64,000 nucleotides of DNA, taken from Hoeflea sp. BAL378. Its GTDB lineage: Bacteria; Pseudomonadota; Alphaproteobacteria; Rhizobiales; Rhizobiaceae. The notes below the pieces were generated by a model, which was not told the DNA's origin, ran no database searches, and was given only the letters and a program-made list of their open reading frames with translations. This document shows positions 50,596 to 59,517 of this stretch, piece after piece; positions within the stretch are counted from its first letter, which is position 1, and each line of letters begins with the position of its first letter. The stretch covers positions 52,096 to 116,095 of the forward strand of contig NZ_JRJG01000024.1 in the NCBI RefSeq assembly GCF_000759435.1, written 5' to 3'. A program made the position numbers and the translations under genes.

Positions 50596-50610
50596 CTAAC
50601 ATGCTAGTAT
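50596..50610. promoter_or_regulatory. Putative GntR operator, site 3
   Basis: CTAACATGCTAGTAT, identical over 15 bp to the site at 42621-42635 and related to the site at 38803. It lies in the 251-bp divergent region between the binding-protein operon (minus) and the ATPase gene at 50687 (plus), so one bound protein could control import in both directions. Confidence 0.7.
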
Positions 50611-50686
50611 GACTAGATGATAGACAGCGGCAAGGACCTGCGTTACCACTTGGCGGGACCGGAGCAGCGCAAACCACGGGGACGGC

Positions 50687-51751
50687 ATGGCGGACGTCAG
50701 GATCGAGAAGCTCTACAAGGCTTACGGAACGGTGGAAGTGATCCACGGGGTGGATGTCGACATTCCGGACGGGCAGTTCGTGGTCCTCGTCGGCCCCTCC
50801 GGCTGCGGCAAGTCGACCCTGTTGCGCATGATTGCCGGGCTCGAGGGCGTGACGGCGGGCAGGATCATCATCGGCGATCGGGTGGTCAACAATCTGCCGC
50901 CCGCCGAGCGGAACATCGCCATGGTGTTCCAGAATTACGCGCTCTATCCGCACAAGACCGTGGCAGCCAACATGGGATTTGCGCTCAAGATGCAGCGCAT
51001 GCCCAAGGCCGAGATCGACCGGAAAGTCGCCACTGCCGCGGAGATCCTCGGCCTTCAGCCCTATCTGGCGCGCTACCCGCGCGAGCTTTCGGGCGGCCAG
51101 CGCCAGCGCGTCGCCATGGGCCGCGCCATCGTGCGCGAGCCGCAGGTGTTCCTGTTCGACGAGCCCCTGTCCAATCTCGACGCCAAGCTCCGGGTTCAGA
51201 TGCGCACCGAGATCCGCGAACTGCATCAGCGGCTGTCGACCACGACGGTGTACGTCACCCATGACCAGATCGAGGCCATGACCATGGCCGACCAGATCGT
51301 GGTCATGCGCGACGGCCATATTTCCCAGCAGGGCGCACCGCTGGAGCTCTACGACCGGCCGGCCAATGTGTTCGTGGCGGGCTTCATCGGCTCGCCCTCC
51401 ATGAACCTGGTCGAGGGCGTCGTCACGCGCGGGGACGGCGCGGCCAGCGTCCTCGCCAACGGCGTGTCGCTCGCCGCCCCGGACCTGCCGGGGCTCGACG
51501 AGGGCCGCAGCGTGATCTACGGCATCCGCCCCGAGCACCTGCTGATCGACGACAGCGGCTTCGAGGCGACGGTGGCCGTCGTCGAGCCGACCGGGCCTGA
51601 AATCCATCTGGTGCTGCGCGCGGCCGGACGCGAGCTCATCGCCGTGCTGCGCGAGCGCCAGATGATCCGTCCGGGCGACATGATCCGGCTCAGGCCCCAG
51701 CCGGAGATGGCGCATCTGTTCGACGCGGGGACGGGTCTGCGGATCGGGTGA
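50687..51751 (+). CDS. Sugar ABC transporter ATP-binding protein (UgpC/MalK type)
   Basis: A 354-aa CUT1 ATPase. Walker A is GPSGCGKST, the Q-loop is in [12 protein letters not shown], the signature [15 protein letters not shown], Walker [17 protein letters not shown] and the H-loop [10 protein letters not shown], with a TOBE domain at the C-terminus ([10 protein letters not shown]). Divergent from the binding-protein and permease operon and sharing its operator region, it should be the motor of that importer. A RbsD/FucU mutarotase and a PfkB kinase follow on the same strand. Confidence 0.95.
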   Translation: MADVRIEKLYKAYGTVEVIHGVDVDIPDGQFVVLVGPSGCGKSTLLRMIAGLEGVTAGRIIIGDRVVNNLPPAERNIAMVFQNYALYPHKTVAANMGFALKMQRMPKAEIDRKVATAAEILGLQPYLARYPRELSGGQRQRVAMGRAIVREPQVFLFDEPLSNLDAKLRVQMRTEIRELHQRLSTTTVYVTHDQIEAMTMADQIVVMRDGHISQQGAPLELYDRPANVFVAGFIGSPSMNLVEGVVTRGDGAASVLANGVSLAAPDLPGLDEGRSVIYGIRPEHLLIDDSGFEATVAVVEPTGPEIHLVLRAAGRELIAVLRERQMIRPGDMIRLRPQPEMAHLFDAGTGLRIG

Positions 51752-51899
51752 CGGCGGGAGGCGCCCTGCCCGCCCCCAGGATCGGCGGGAGCCCGGCGCG
51801 GCCCGAAGGAAGTGCCCGGCGTGACAAAGGGACGCCGGATCGGGGCAATGAGACACGACGGGCCGCGCGCGGCGGCCGGACCTGCAACGGGAGGACACT

Positions 51900-52352
51900 A
51901 TGCTCAAGGGACTGGATCCACGCCTGAACGCCGAGGTGCTCTATGCGCTTCGCGCCATGGGGCACGGCGACATGCTGATCATCGCCGACACCAACTTTCC
52001 CTCCGATTCCATCGCCCGCCAGACGGTGCTGGGCGATTTGCTGCGGATGGACAACCTGACCGCCGGCGAGGCCGCCGAAGCGGTGCTGTCGGTGTTGCCG
52101 CTCGACAGTTTCGTCGACGATTTCGCCGGGCGGATGGAGATCGTCGGCAGTCCCGGCGAAGTCCCGCCGGTGCAGATGGAGGTGCAGCGCGCCATCGATG
52201 CCGCGGAAGGCAAGCCGCGGCCGATGGTCGGCATCGAGCGCTTCGCCTTCTATGACATTGCCAAGCAGGCCTATGCGGTGATCCAGACCGGCGAGCGGCG
52301 GTTCTACGGCTGCTTCATGTTCCGCAAGGGCGTGATCGGCCCCGACGCCTGA
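51900..52352 (+). CDS. RbsD/FucU family sugar mutarotase
   Basis: A 150-aa mutarotase that speeds interconversion of sugar anomers or of pyranose and furanose forms. LKGLDPRLNAEVLYALRAMGHGDMLIIADTNFP at the N-terminus contains the catalytic His (MGHGD). The Tyr-rich end (FAFYDIAKQAYAVIQTGERRFYGCFMFRKG) is nearer to FucU than RbsD. The ATG at 51900 follows GGAGGACACT. It is located between the transporter ATPase and a PfkB kinase, consistent with delivering the right anomer to a kinase or to the aldose dehydrogenase-like AKR. Confidence 0.93.
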   Translation: MLKGLDPRLNAEVLYALRAMGHGDMLIIADTNFPSDSIARQTVLGDLLRMDNLTAGEAAEAVLSVLPLDSFVDDFAGRMEIVGSPGEVPPVQMEVQRAIDAAEGKPRPMVGIERFAFYDIAKQAYAVIQTGERRFYGCFMFRKGVIGPDA

Positions 52353-52382
52353 ATGTCACGGCCAGATGAGAAGGAGGCCTGC

Positions 52383-53303
52383 ATGTCCAAAGTCGTGATC
52401 CTCGGCGTGTTCGTCGCCGACACCGCCTACCGCGCCGCCCGGCCGCCGCGCATGGGCGAAACCATCCTGGGCGAGAGCTTCGCGCTGGGACCCGGCGGCA
52501 AGGGCTCGAACCAGGCGGTGGCGGCGGCGAAGGCAGGGGCTGAGACCCATTTCATAACCAGGCTGGGGCGCGACACCTTCGCCGAGATGGCGCTCAGGAC
52601 CTGGGCGGAGGCCGGGGTCACGCCGGCCGTCACCCAGCATGACGATGGCTACACCGGCGCCGCCTACATCTTCGTCGAGGCCGGCACCGGCAACAACGCG
52701 ATCATCGTCTGCCCCGGCGTGGCAGGCCAGATCTCGCCCGCAGACATAGATGCCCGCGCCGACCTGATCGGCTCGGCATCGGTGTTCGTGACCCAGCTCG
52801 AGCAGCCGATGGATGCCGCGCAGCGCGCGCTCGAGATCGCCAGGGAGGGCGGCGCAATCACGATCCTCAACCCCGCGCCGGCGGCGGACCTGCCAGACGG
52901 CATGCTGGCGCTGTGCGACTACGTGACGCCCAATGAATCCGAGGCCGAAGCCCTTACCGGGCTTGCTGTGACCACGCTCGAGGAGGCGGCCCGCGCCGCG
53001 GAGAAGCTGATCGAGATGGGCGCGTCCGCCGCGGTTATCACGCTCGGGGAGAAAGGTGCGCTCTACCATGATGGCAGGACGAGCACGCACGTGCCCGCCT
53101 TTGACGCCGGACCGGTGATGGAGACCACCGGGGCGGGCGACGCCTTCAACGGCGGCTTTGCCGCAGCCCTTGCCCGCGGCCTCGATCCGCAATCCGCCGT
53201 CAGGTACGGCTGCGCCACGGCGGGGATCTCCGTCACCCGCGCCGGCACCGCTCCGTCCATGCCCTCCGCGGCCGAGATCGACGCCTTGCTCGCCGGAAGC
53301 TGA
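52383..53303 (+). CDS. PfkB family carbohydrate kinase (ribokinase-like, second)
   Basis: A 306-aa ribokinase-type kinase. It has PGGKGSNQAVAAAKAG near the N-terminus, NPAPAADLPDGML and the anion-hole motif TTGAGDAFNGGFAAALA. The ATG at 52383 is preceded by AAGGAGGCCTGC; the in-frame ATG at 52353 lacks a ribosome site. It follows the RbsD/FucU gene by 30 bp, the usual rbsD-rbsK pairing, so phosphorylation of a free aldopentose or similar sugar is likely. It converges with the C-N hydrolase gene. Confidence 0.93.
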   Translation: MSKVVILGVFVADTAYRAARPPRMGETILGESFALGPGGKGSNQAVAAAKAGAETHFITRLGRDTFAEMALRTWAEAGVTPAVTQHDDGYTGAAYIFVEAGTGNNAIIVCPGVAGQISPADIDARADLIGSASVFVTQLEQPMDAAQRALEIAREGGAITILNPAPAADLPDGMLALCDYVTPNESEAEALTGLAVTTLEEAARAAEKLIEMGASAAVITLGEKGALYHDGRTSTHVPAFDAGPVMETTGAGDAFNGGFAAALARGLDPQSAVRYGCATAGISVTRAGTAPSMPSAAEIDALLAGS

Positions 53304-53380
53304 AACGGCCCGTGTCTCTCCCCCGGCTGCGCAAAGCGCCGCTCGAAGACCGGGTCACAGAAACATAGGCGACGCGTGGG

Positions 53381-54148
53381 CTAGAGGTCTCTCAGGTAGG
53401 TGTTCTCGCTCCGGCACTGATCATAGAGACCCGGCTCGATATCTGCCGTCAGAAACGCCTCGGACAGGCCCGCCGTCGCCAGCGCCGATCCGTCCGGAGC
53501 CGTTAGGATGGACCGGCCGGCATAGGTGAAGGCGCCGTCACGGCCGATATTGTTGACATAGGCGATGAAGATCTGGTTCTCGAAGGCCCGCACCGGGACC
53601 ATCTTCTCGGCGATGAATGTGCCTGACGCCCCTTGCGGCGTGGCGGTCGGTACCAGGATCATCTCGGCGCCGGCCAGCGCAAGGCGCCGCACGTTTTCCG
53701 GAAACTCGACATCGTAGCAGATCAGCATGCCGACCGTCATGCCGCGATGGCGAAACAGGCAGGTCGCAGGCGGTGCGGGCGTGAACAGGCGGCGCTCATA
53801 ATCGCCATAGAGATGGGACTTGCGGTAGACCGAAGGCCTGTCCGCCCCATTGGTGTGGACGGCGGAATTGTAGATCGTCCCGCCCGCCGTCTCGACAAAT
53901 CCGGCGACGATGGCGACGCCGGTCTGGCGGGCAATCTCGCCCAGCCGGAGGACGATCGGCCCGTCGGCGGGTTCGGCCAGATCGAGCAGGGCCGCGCCCC
54001 CGCCATAGCTGGTCACGCCAAGTTCGGGCGTCACCAGCAGCGTCGCGCCCGCGTCCGCGGCCTGACGCGCGGCCATCTCGATACGGGCGAGATTGGCCGC
54101 CGTGTCGGGGCCGGCGGTCTGCATCTGCAAGGCGGAAATCCGGATCAT
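53381..54148 (-). CDS. Carbon-nitrogen hydrolase (nitrilase superfamily)
   Basis: A 255-aa amidase of the nitrilase superfamily with the Glu-Lys-Cys triad: Glu42 (VTPELGVTSYG), Lys110 (YRKSHLYG) and Cys144 (MLICYDVEFPE). It probably hydrolyses a small amide, for example an omega-amino-acid amide or a carbamoyl or glutamyl amide. It is the last gene of the polyamine-type operon, 94 bp after the iron alcohol dehydrogenase, so a role in nitrogen release from an imported amine is plausible but not proved. Confidence 0.92.
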   Translation of the reverse strand: MIRISALQMQTAGPDTAANLARIEMAARQAADAGATLLVTPELGVTSYGGGAALLDLAEPADGPIVLRLGEIARQTGVAIVAGFVETAGGTIYNSAVHTNGADRPSVYRKSHLYGDYERRLFTPAPPATCLFRHRGMTVGMLICYDVEFPENVRRLALAGAEMILVPTATPQGASGTFIAEKMVPVRAFENQIFIAYVNNIGRDGAFTYAGRSILTAPDGSALATAGLSEAFLTADIEPGLYDQCRSENTYLRDL

Positions 54149-54242
54149 GAGAGGCTCCTCGGAGGACTATACTGCAAATTTGGCCCTGCCCCGCAAACCC
54201 GGCGCTTCGCCAGGGCCCGCGGGTTCCCGCCGCCGGACCGCC

Positions 54243-55406
54243 TCATCCCCTCGCGGCGAGAAGGATCTGCGTGAGCGCCGCCTCGTCGAGCGGCACCGGG
54301 TTTCCGCCCGCGCAGGGATCGGCCACGCCCATGCGCGCCACCGTGTCGATGTCGATATCGCGCACCCCCATGCCGGCAAGCGTGCCCGGGATGGCGAGCA
54401 TCTCGCGCAACTCGTAGATCCATTCGATCAGACCCGCCGCGGACGGGTTCGGCAGGTCGAGAAAACGCGCGAGGAAATTGAGCTTGTCGGTGATCGCGGG
54501 GGCGTTGAACTCGACGACATAAGGCATCAGCACGGCATTGAGCAGGCCGTGATGGGCGTCATGGAGCGCGCCGAGGGGATGGGCGAGCGCGTGAATGGCG
54601 CCCAACCCTTTCTGCAGCGCCAGGCACCCCATCCCGGACGCAATCAGCATCTGCCCCCGGGCCTCGAGATTGCCCCCGTCCCGCGTGGCGACGGGCAGCC
54701 ACTGCTTGATGAGCCGCACGGCATTGAGGGCCACGCCTTCCGCCATCGGATGAAAGGACGGCGCGCAATAGGCCTCGAGCGCATGGGACAGCGCGTCCAT
54801 GCCGGTGGCGGCGGTGATGGCGGCGGGCAGACCGGTGGTGAGCTCGGGATCCATCACCACCACGTCCGGCATCATTCTCGGATGAAAGACGATCACCTTG
54901 CGCTTCTCGGCTTCGTTGGTGATCACCGAGGAGCGGCCGAGCTCAGACCCGGTTCCGGCGGTCGTGGGAATGGCGATCACGGGCACCGGGCGGGACGTGT
55001 CGGCCCGCTTCCAGTTGTCGCCGATATCCTCCAGGTCCCACATCGGGATGGTCTGGCGCGCCATCAGCGCGATGGCCTTGGCCGCATCGAGCGCGCTGCC
55101 GCCGCCGACGGCGACAACCAGATCGTGCCCGCCCGCATGGAACATCGAGACGCCGTCGGCGACATTGGTTCCCGTCGGGTTCGGCTTGACGCCGTGGAAC
55201 AGGGCCGCCTCCAGCCCTCCGCTGCGCAGCACCTCCATGGACCGATGCACCGGCGGAAGATCCTTGAGGCCGGAGTCGGTCACCACCAGCGGCCGGCTGG
55301 AGCCGAGGTCGCGGACGATGTCATGAAGCTCCGCGATCCGGCCATTGCCGAAGCGCACCGCGGTAGGAAAGCTCCAGTTGCTGGATACGGCTTTGGTCGT
55401 GAACAT
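54243..55406 (-). CDS. Iron-containing alcohol dehydrogenase
   Basis: A 387-aa family III alcohol dehydrogenase. The nucleotide site VVAVGGGSALDAAKAIAL, the GTGSELGRSSVITNE segment and the metal-binding motif AIHALAHPLGALHDAHHGLLNAVLMP (with three His) are present. Such enzymes oxidise or reduce alcohols and aldehydes, including hydroxy acids and propanediols. The ATG at 55406 is used, 23 bp after the permease stop. In this operon it may handle an aldehyde formed by deamination of an imported amine; that is inference. Confidence 0.92.
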   Translation of the reverse strand: MFTTKAVSSNWSFPTAVRFGNGRIAELHDIVRDLGSSRPLVVTDSGLKDLPPVHRSMEVLRSGGLEAALFHGVKPNPTGTNVADGVSMFHAGGHDLVVAVGGGSALDAAKAIALMARQTIPMWDLEDIGDNWKRADTSRPVPVIAIPTTAGTGSELGRSSVITNEAEKRKVIVFHPRMMPDVVVMDPELTTGLPAAITAATGMDALSHALEAYCAPSFHPMAEGVALNAVRLIKQWLPVATRDGGNLEARGQMLIASGMGCLALQKGLGAIHALAHPLGALHDAHHGLLNAVLMPYVVEFNAPAITDKLNFLARFLDLPNPSAAGLIEWIYELREMLAIPGTLAGMGVRDIDIDTVARMGVADPCAGGNPVPLDEAALTQILLAARG

Positions 55407-55429
55407 GAGGAGTGCCTTGTTGCGAGACT

Positions 55430-56266
55430 TCAGGAGACGGGTTGGGCGGCATTCTGCCTTTTCAGCGCGCGGCGGCGCATGAACTCGGCCAGCCCCACCA
55501 GCAGCAGCGCCGGAATGAAATTCAGGGTCGCGAGCGCCGGATAGATCGGCGAGGAGCCGACGGCGATGCCGCTGTAGACGAAGATCGGCAGCGTCCGGGC
55601 GGTGCCCGAAAGCGAGTACGAGACATAGAAATTGCCCCAGGACAGCAGGAAGGCGAAGATGGCGGCGGAGAATATGCCCGGCCACAGCAGCGGGAAGGTG
55701 ATCTCGCGGAACACCTCCCACCGGCTGGCGCCGGCGTCGCGCGCCGCATCCTCGAGCGTCTCGTCGAATCCGTAGACCTGCACGGCGACGATCACCAGCG
55801 CGAAAGGCGTGATGTAGACGACATGGCCGATGATCACGGTCGCCAGCCCGGTCGAGAAATCCAGCCAGTTGCCCAGAACCGAAAACCACAGCAGCATGAC
55901 GACGCCGAGCAGCAGTTGCGGGAAAAGCAGCGGCGCGAAGGTCACGACGCGGAACAGGTTCTGGAAGCGGAACCGGTAGCGGATCCAGGCGATCGCGCCG
56001 GCCGTTCCGAGCACCGTGGCGAGGATCGTCGAGACGGCGGCCACCGTCGCGGAATTGATGACGGCGGGGAAGAAGTCCGGCTTGCGGATCAGCTCGCCGT
56101 ACCATTGCAGCGAGAACCCGTCGATCGGGAACGTCAGCACGCGGCTCGAGGTGAACGAGAAGGCGACCAGCGTCACGATCGGCGCGTAGAAGAACAGGAG
56201 GAGCAGGACGACGCTGCCGACGAGCGCGGTGTCGACAACGGCGTTCCTGAAGTGTTGCGACATCAT
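55430..56266 (-). CDS. Spermidine/putrescine-type ABC transporter permease (PotC/PotI-like)
   Basis: A 278-aa permease with six helices and the EAA loop LEDAARDAGASRWEVFREITFPLLWPG. FSLQWYGELIRKPDF after the first helix is typical of PotC-like proteins. The frame starts at 56266 with two ATG codons in tandem and overlaps the stop of the PotB-like gene by four bases. It forms the heterodimer of a polyamine-type importer with that protein. Confidence 0.93.
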   Translation of the reverse strand: MMSQHFRNAVVDTALVGSVVLLLLFFYAPIVTLVAFSFTSSRVLTFPIDGFSLQWYGELIRKPDFFPAVINSATVAAVSTILATVLGTAGAIAWIRYRFRFQNLFRVVTFAPLLFPQLLLGVVMLLWFSVLGNWLDFSTGLATVIIGHVVYITPFALVIVAVQVYGFDETLEDAARDAGASRWEVFREITFPLLWPGIFSAAIFAFLLSWGNFYVSYSLSGTARTLPIFVYSGIAVGSSPIYPALATLNFIPALLLVGLAEFMRRRALKRQNAAQPVS

Positions 56267-57141
56267 GCCAGCTCCCTTCTGGCCGCAGGCGTGCGGCGGA
56301 ACACGAAGGCTGCCGCCAGCGCCAGAGTCAGGGCGCCGATGACGATCAGCACGATCGTCAGGGCTGCTCCGAGCGGCCAGTTGACCCGCGTCTCGAAACT
56401 CTGCCGGATCAATTCCGAGGCCAGCGGCGAGGTGCCGCCGCCCAGCACCTTGGGCTCCAGGAAAGCGCCGAGGCTGAGCACGAAGACAAGCACGGCGCCG
56501 GAATAGAGGCCCGGCCGCGACAGCGGCAGCGTCACCTCGAAAAAGGTGCGGATCCGCGACGCGCCGGCGTCATAGGAGGCCAGGACGAGATCCCGGTCGA
56601 TCCGCGCCAGCGAGAGATAGATCGTGAACATCGGATAGACGGCGAGATTGTAGACCATGCCGATCATGGTTCCCGTCGGCGTGAACAGGATGTCCATCGC
56701 CTCCGGCCCCAGCCCCAGATAGGACAGCAGCCAGTTGGCCACGCCCTGCCGGTCGAGCACCAGGATCCAACCGAAGGTCTTGAGCACCGCATCGGTGAGG
56801 AAGGCGAAGATGATCAGGATCTGGATCTGCGCGCTGTAGGTCTTCAAACGGGTGGTCAGCGCATAGGCCGTCGGGAAGGCGATCAGGATGGAGATCACCA
56901 CGCAGATCAGCGCCATCCCCACGGTGCGCAGCATGATCGTCCAGTAGTGCGGCTTGGAGAAGATCTCGGTCCAGATCGTCAGGTCCCAGGTCCATTGCAG
57001 CCGGTAATATTGCGTGGTCTGGAAGGTCAGAAGCGCGGTCATCGCCAGGGGAACAAGAAAGAAGACCAGCATGACGATCGCCAGCGGCGCCACGGCCGCC
57101 ACCAGCACCGGATCGTTCCATGTCTTGGACTGGCTCTTCAT
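56263..57141 (-). CDS. Spermidine/putrescine-type ABC transporter permease (PotB/PotH-like)
   Basis: A 292-aa permease with six helices. The EAA loop is YDAGASRIRTFFEVTLPLSRPG, and LEPKVLGGGTSPLASELI is typical of PotB proteins. The ATG at 57141 (MKSQSKTWND) is taken; longer frames reach into the ATPase gene. Two bases separate it from the ATPase stop. It is part of the PotDABC-type set of this operon. Confidence 0.93.
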   Translation of the reverse strand: MKSQSKTWNDPVLVAAVAPLAIVMLVFFLVPLAMTALLTFQTTQYYRLQWTWDLTIWTEIFSKPHYWTIMLRTVGMALICVVISILIAFPTAYALTTRLKTYSAQIQILIIFAFLTDAVLKTFGWILVLDRQGVANWLLSYLGLGPEAMDILFTPTGTMIGMVYNLAVYPMFTIYLSLARIDRDLVLASYDAGASRIRTFFEVTLPLSRPGLYSGAVLVFVLSLGAFLEPKVLGGGTSPLASELIRQSFETRVNWPLGAALTIVLIVIGALTLALAAAFVFRRTPAARRELA

Positions 57142-57143
57142 GC

Positions 57144-58241
57144 TCACTCCGACAACAGGAAGGCGCGCATGGGCTCGAAGCCGATGCGGACCTCTTCGCC
57201 GACCTGCGCCGGAAGTTCGAACGACCCGGGCAGGTCCATGACGACGGGAGCGTCGAGACCCGCCACCCGGACGCGGTACTGGGTCGACGATCCCTTGATG
57301 AAATACTCCTCGACCACCCCGGTCAGCATCCACTGGCCCGGACCGGGTTCGCCCGCGAGGAACCCGATGGACTCCGGCCGGATCAGCAACGCCTTGTTGC
57401 CCTCGCCGAGGAACTCCGAGACATTGCCGGACTCCATGACGACCGGCTGGCCCGCCACGAGCGGGGATCCCACCGTCAATCCGCCCTCGAGCGTGCCGGA
57501 GACATCGACGGGGAGGAAGTTCGTCTCGCCGATGAAGCCTGCCACAAACATGTTGGCCGGGCGGTAATAGATATCCGTGGGGGTGCCTATCTGCACCATG
57601 CGGCCGGCGCGCATCACGCAGATCTTGTCGGCCAGCATCATCGCCTCCTCCAGATCATGGGTCACCAGCACGAAACTGGTGCCGAGTTCGCGGTGGAGCT
57701 TCTTGAGCTCGGCCTGCAGCGATTTCTTCAGTTTCGCATCGAGCGCACTCATCGGCTCGTCGAGCAGAAGCACGCCCGGGTGCGACACGAGCGCCCGCGC
57801 CAGCGCGACGCGCTGCTGTTCGCCGCCGGACAACTGGGCCGGAAAGCGATCGAGATAATCGGGGTTGAGATGCATCAGCTCGAGCATGGCGACGACCCGC
57901 CGGTCGATTTCGGCCCTGTCGAACTTCTGCAGTTTCAGGGGAAAGCCGATGTTCTGGGCAACGGTCTTGTGCGGGAACAGCGCCAGTTTCTGGAACACCA
58001 TGCGGGTCGGCCGGCTTGCCGCCGGAACGCCGCGCATGTCCTTGCCCTCGATTTCGAGGCGTCCTTCGGTGATGTCCTCGAAGCCGGCGAGGATCTTCAG
58101 AAGCGTTGTCTTGCCGCAGCCGGACGGGCCGACCAGGGCGACGAATTCGCCGGCGCCCACTTCCAGCGAGACGCCGTGAAGCGCGCGGACCCTGCCGTAA
58201 TCCTTGACGATGTGAGACGCGTCGATGATCGGGGTTGCCAA
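57144..58241 (-). CDS. Spermidine/putrescine-type ABC transporter ATP-binding protein (PotA-like)
   Basis: A 365-aa ATPase with Walker A GPSGCGKTT, Q-loop VFQKLALFPHKT, signature LSGGEQQRVALARAL, Walker B VLLLDEPMSALDAKLK, H-loop VTHDLEEAM and a TOBE domain (LIRPESIGFL). The only suitable start is a TTG at 58241 with GAGGAAAG seven bases upstream. A 9-bp intercistronic hairpin lies just before it. It powers the permease pair encoded next. Confidence 0.93.
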   Translation of the reverse strand: MATPIIDASHIVKDYGRVRALHGVSLEVGAGEFVALVGPSGCGKTTLLKILAGFEDITEGRLEIEGKDMRGVPAASRPTRMVFQKLALFPHKTVAQNIGFPLKLQKFDRAEIDRRVVAMLELMHLNPDYLDRFPAQLSGGEQQRVALARALVSHPGVLLLDEPMSALDAKLKKSLQAELKKLHRELGTSFVLVTHDLEEAMMLADKICVMRAGRMVQIGTPTDIYYRPANMFVAGFIGETNFLPVDVSGTLEGGLTVGSPLVAGQPVVMESGNVSEFLGEGNKALLIRPESIGFLAGEPGPGQWMLTGVVEEYFIKGSSTQYRVRVAGLDAPVVMDLPGSFELPAQVGEEVRIGFEPMRAFLLSE

Positions 58242-58281
58242 TGCCAGCTTTCCTCGCCGTAAAGTCCATTCAACAGGGGCT

Positions 58282-58303
58282 CCGCCCGCTCGAAAGCGGG
58301 CGG
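58282..58303 (-). repeat. Intercistronic hairpin after PotD-like gene
   Basis: CCGCCCGCT and AGCGGGCGG form a perfect 9-bp stem; on the minus-strand RNA the loop is UUCG, a stable tetraloop. It lies in the 83-bp gap between the PotD-like stop and the PotA-like TTG start. No T-run follows. Likely effect: protection of the binding-protein message and reduced downstream expression. Confidence 0.7.
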
Positions 58304-58324
58304 CTTGCTTTGCGGTGTCGCCGA

Positions 58325-59476
58325 TCAGCGGGCGGCGAGTTCTTCCTGCCAGATGGCCAGCATATCATCGATGTTCGGCGCGACCGTGTGGAACTGGCTG
58401 TTTTCCCAGGCCGTCCACATGTAGTCCATCTGCAGCGCCTTCTTCTCTTCCTCGGAGAACAGCGCTTCGGCCTTGCTGTTGGGAACCAGGTTGCAGGTGG
58501 CCTCGGTGATCGCCAGTTGCTTGGCGACTTCCGGCGAGACGATGTATTTGAGGAAGTCGGCCGCGATGGCGGAATTCCTGCCGTTGTCGATGAGGCCCGT
58601 CGCCTCCATCCAGATGATGCCCTGCTTGAGGCCATCCTTCGGCTCGGGCACGATCGACTGGATGTAGTCGTGTCCCTTCAGCCGCAGCGACGAGGTGCAA
58701 TAGGTGCCGCCGCCGATCAACGCCCGGAACGAGCCGTCGAGCAGGCCCTTCTGGGCGATGGCGAGGTCGCCGACGATGGCGCGCGTGTTCTTGAAGGCCG
58801 CGCGAAGCACCTTGCGGACTTCGCCAAGGGCGGCCTCGTCGAGTTCTTCATAGGGGTTGACGCCGGCGTAAAGGGCAAGCGGCATGATCGGCCAGTCACC
58901 CCAGTCGAGCAGGCAGATCTTGTCCTTGTAGGCGCTGTCGAAGACCGGCGCATAGCTCGACCAGGCTTCCAGCGTGTCGAACTTGGTGTTGACGGTCGGG
59001 CCGACCCAGCCCCAGCGCGTCGGCAGGCCGGTGGCCTTGCCCTCGAACTGCAGCGGCCCGAAGGGCGCGGCGAACTGGGGATAGAAATCGGCATATTGCT
59101 CGGCGAAATCGGCGTCGTCGAGGAAGCGGCAGAATCCGGCGGGACCCATGCGCTGGATCCACGGGCTGTCGGAGGAGACGAGATCGAAATCGCGCGAGGC
59201 GCCGGCGGCGAGCTTGGCGAAGCCGCCGGCCGAGTCGGTGATCAGGTCGATGGCAATGGTCGCATCGTTGGCCGCCTGGAACGGATCAAGAATCGACGGC
59301 GCGTTGTAGCCTTCCCAGCACATGTAGTTCAGGCTTTCGGCCGCCTGGGCGCCGCGCGGCATCCCCAGGAAGGCGGCGCCTGCGGCGGCAAGTCCCATGC
59401 CGCCCATGCCCTTGAGAACCGACCGGCGGTTCATATCGTTTGCTAGCTTGTTCATCTCTGCTGTTCCCTTTTTCAT
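58325..59476 (-). CDS. Extracellular solute-binding protein, PotD-like, Tat signal
   Basis: A 383-aa periplasmic binding protein of the polyamine group. The N-terminus MNRRSVLKGMGGMGLAAAG is a twin-arginine signal, with processing likely near AQAAES. The mature start LNYMCWEGYNAPSIL is typical of PotD/PotF-like proteins. Two starts have good ribosome sites: ATG 59476 (AAAGGAACGGAC upstream) and ATG 59455 (AAGGGAACAGC upstream). It lies between the glutamine-synthetase-like gene and the transporter ATPase, so the ligand is probably a polyamine or related amine. Confidence 0.92.
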   Translation of the reverse strand: MKKGTAEMNKLANDMNRRSVLKGMGGMGLAAAGAAFLGMPRGAQAAESLNYMCWEGYNAPSILDPFQAANDATIAIDLITDSAGGFAKLAAGASRDFDLVSSDSPWIQRMGPAGFCRFLDDADFAEQYADFYPQFAAPFGPLQFEGKATGLPTRWGWVGPTVNTKFDTLEAWSSYAPVFDSAYKDKICLLDWGDWPIMPLALYAGVNPYEELDEAALGEVRKVLRAAFKNTRAIVGDLAIAQKGLLDGSFRALIGGGTYCTSSLRLKGHDYIQSIVPEPKDGLKQGIIWMEATGLIDNGRNSAIAADFLKYIVSPEVAKQLAITEATCNLVPNSKAEALFSEEEKKALQMDYMWTAWENSQFHTVAPNIDDMLAIWQEELAAR

Positions 59477-59517
59477 GTCCGTTCCTTTCTGTCGTCCAAC
59501 ACAAAGTCCCAAAGGTA

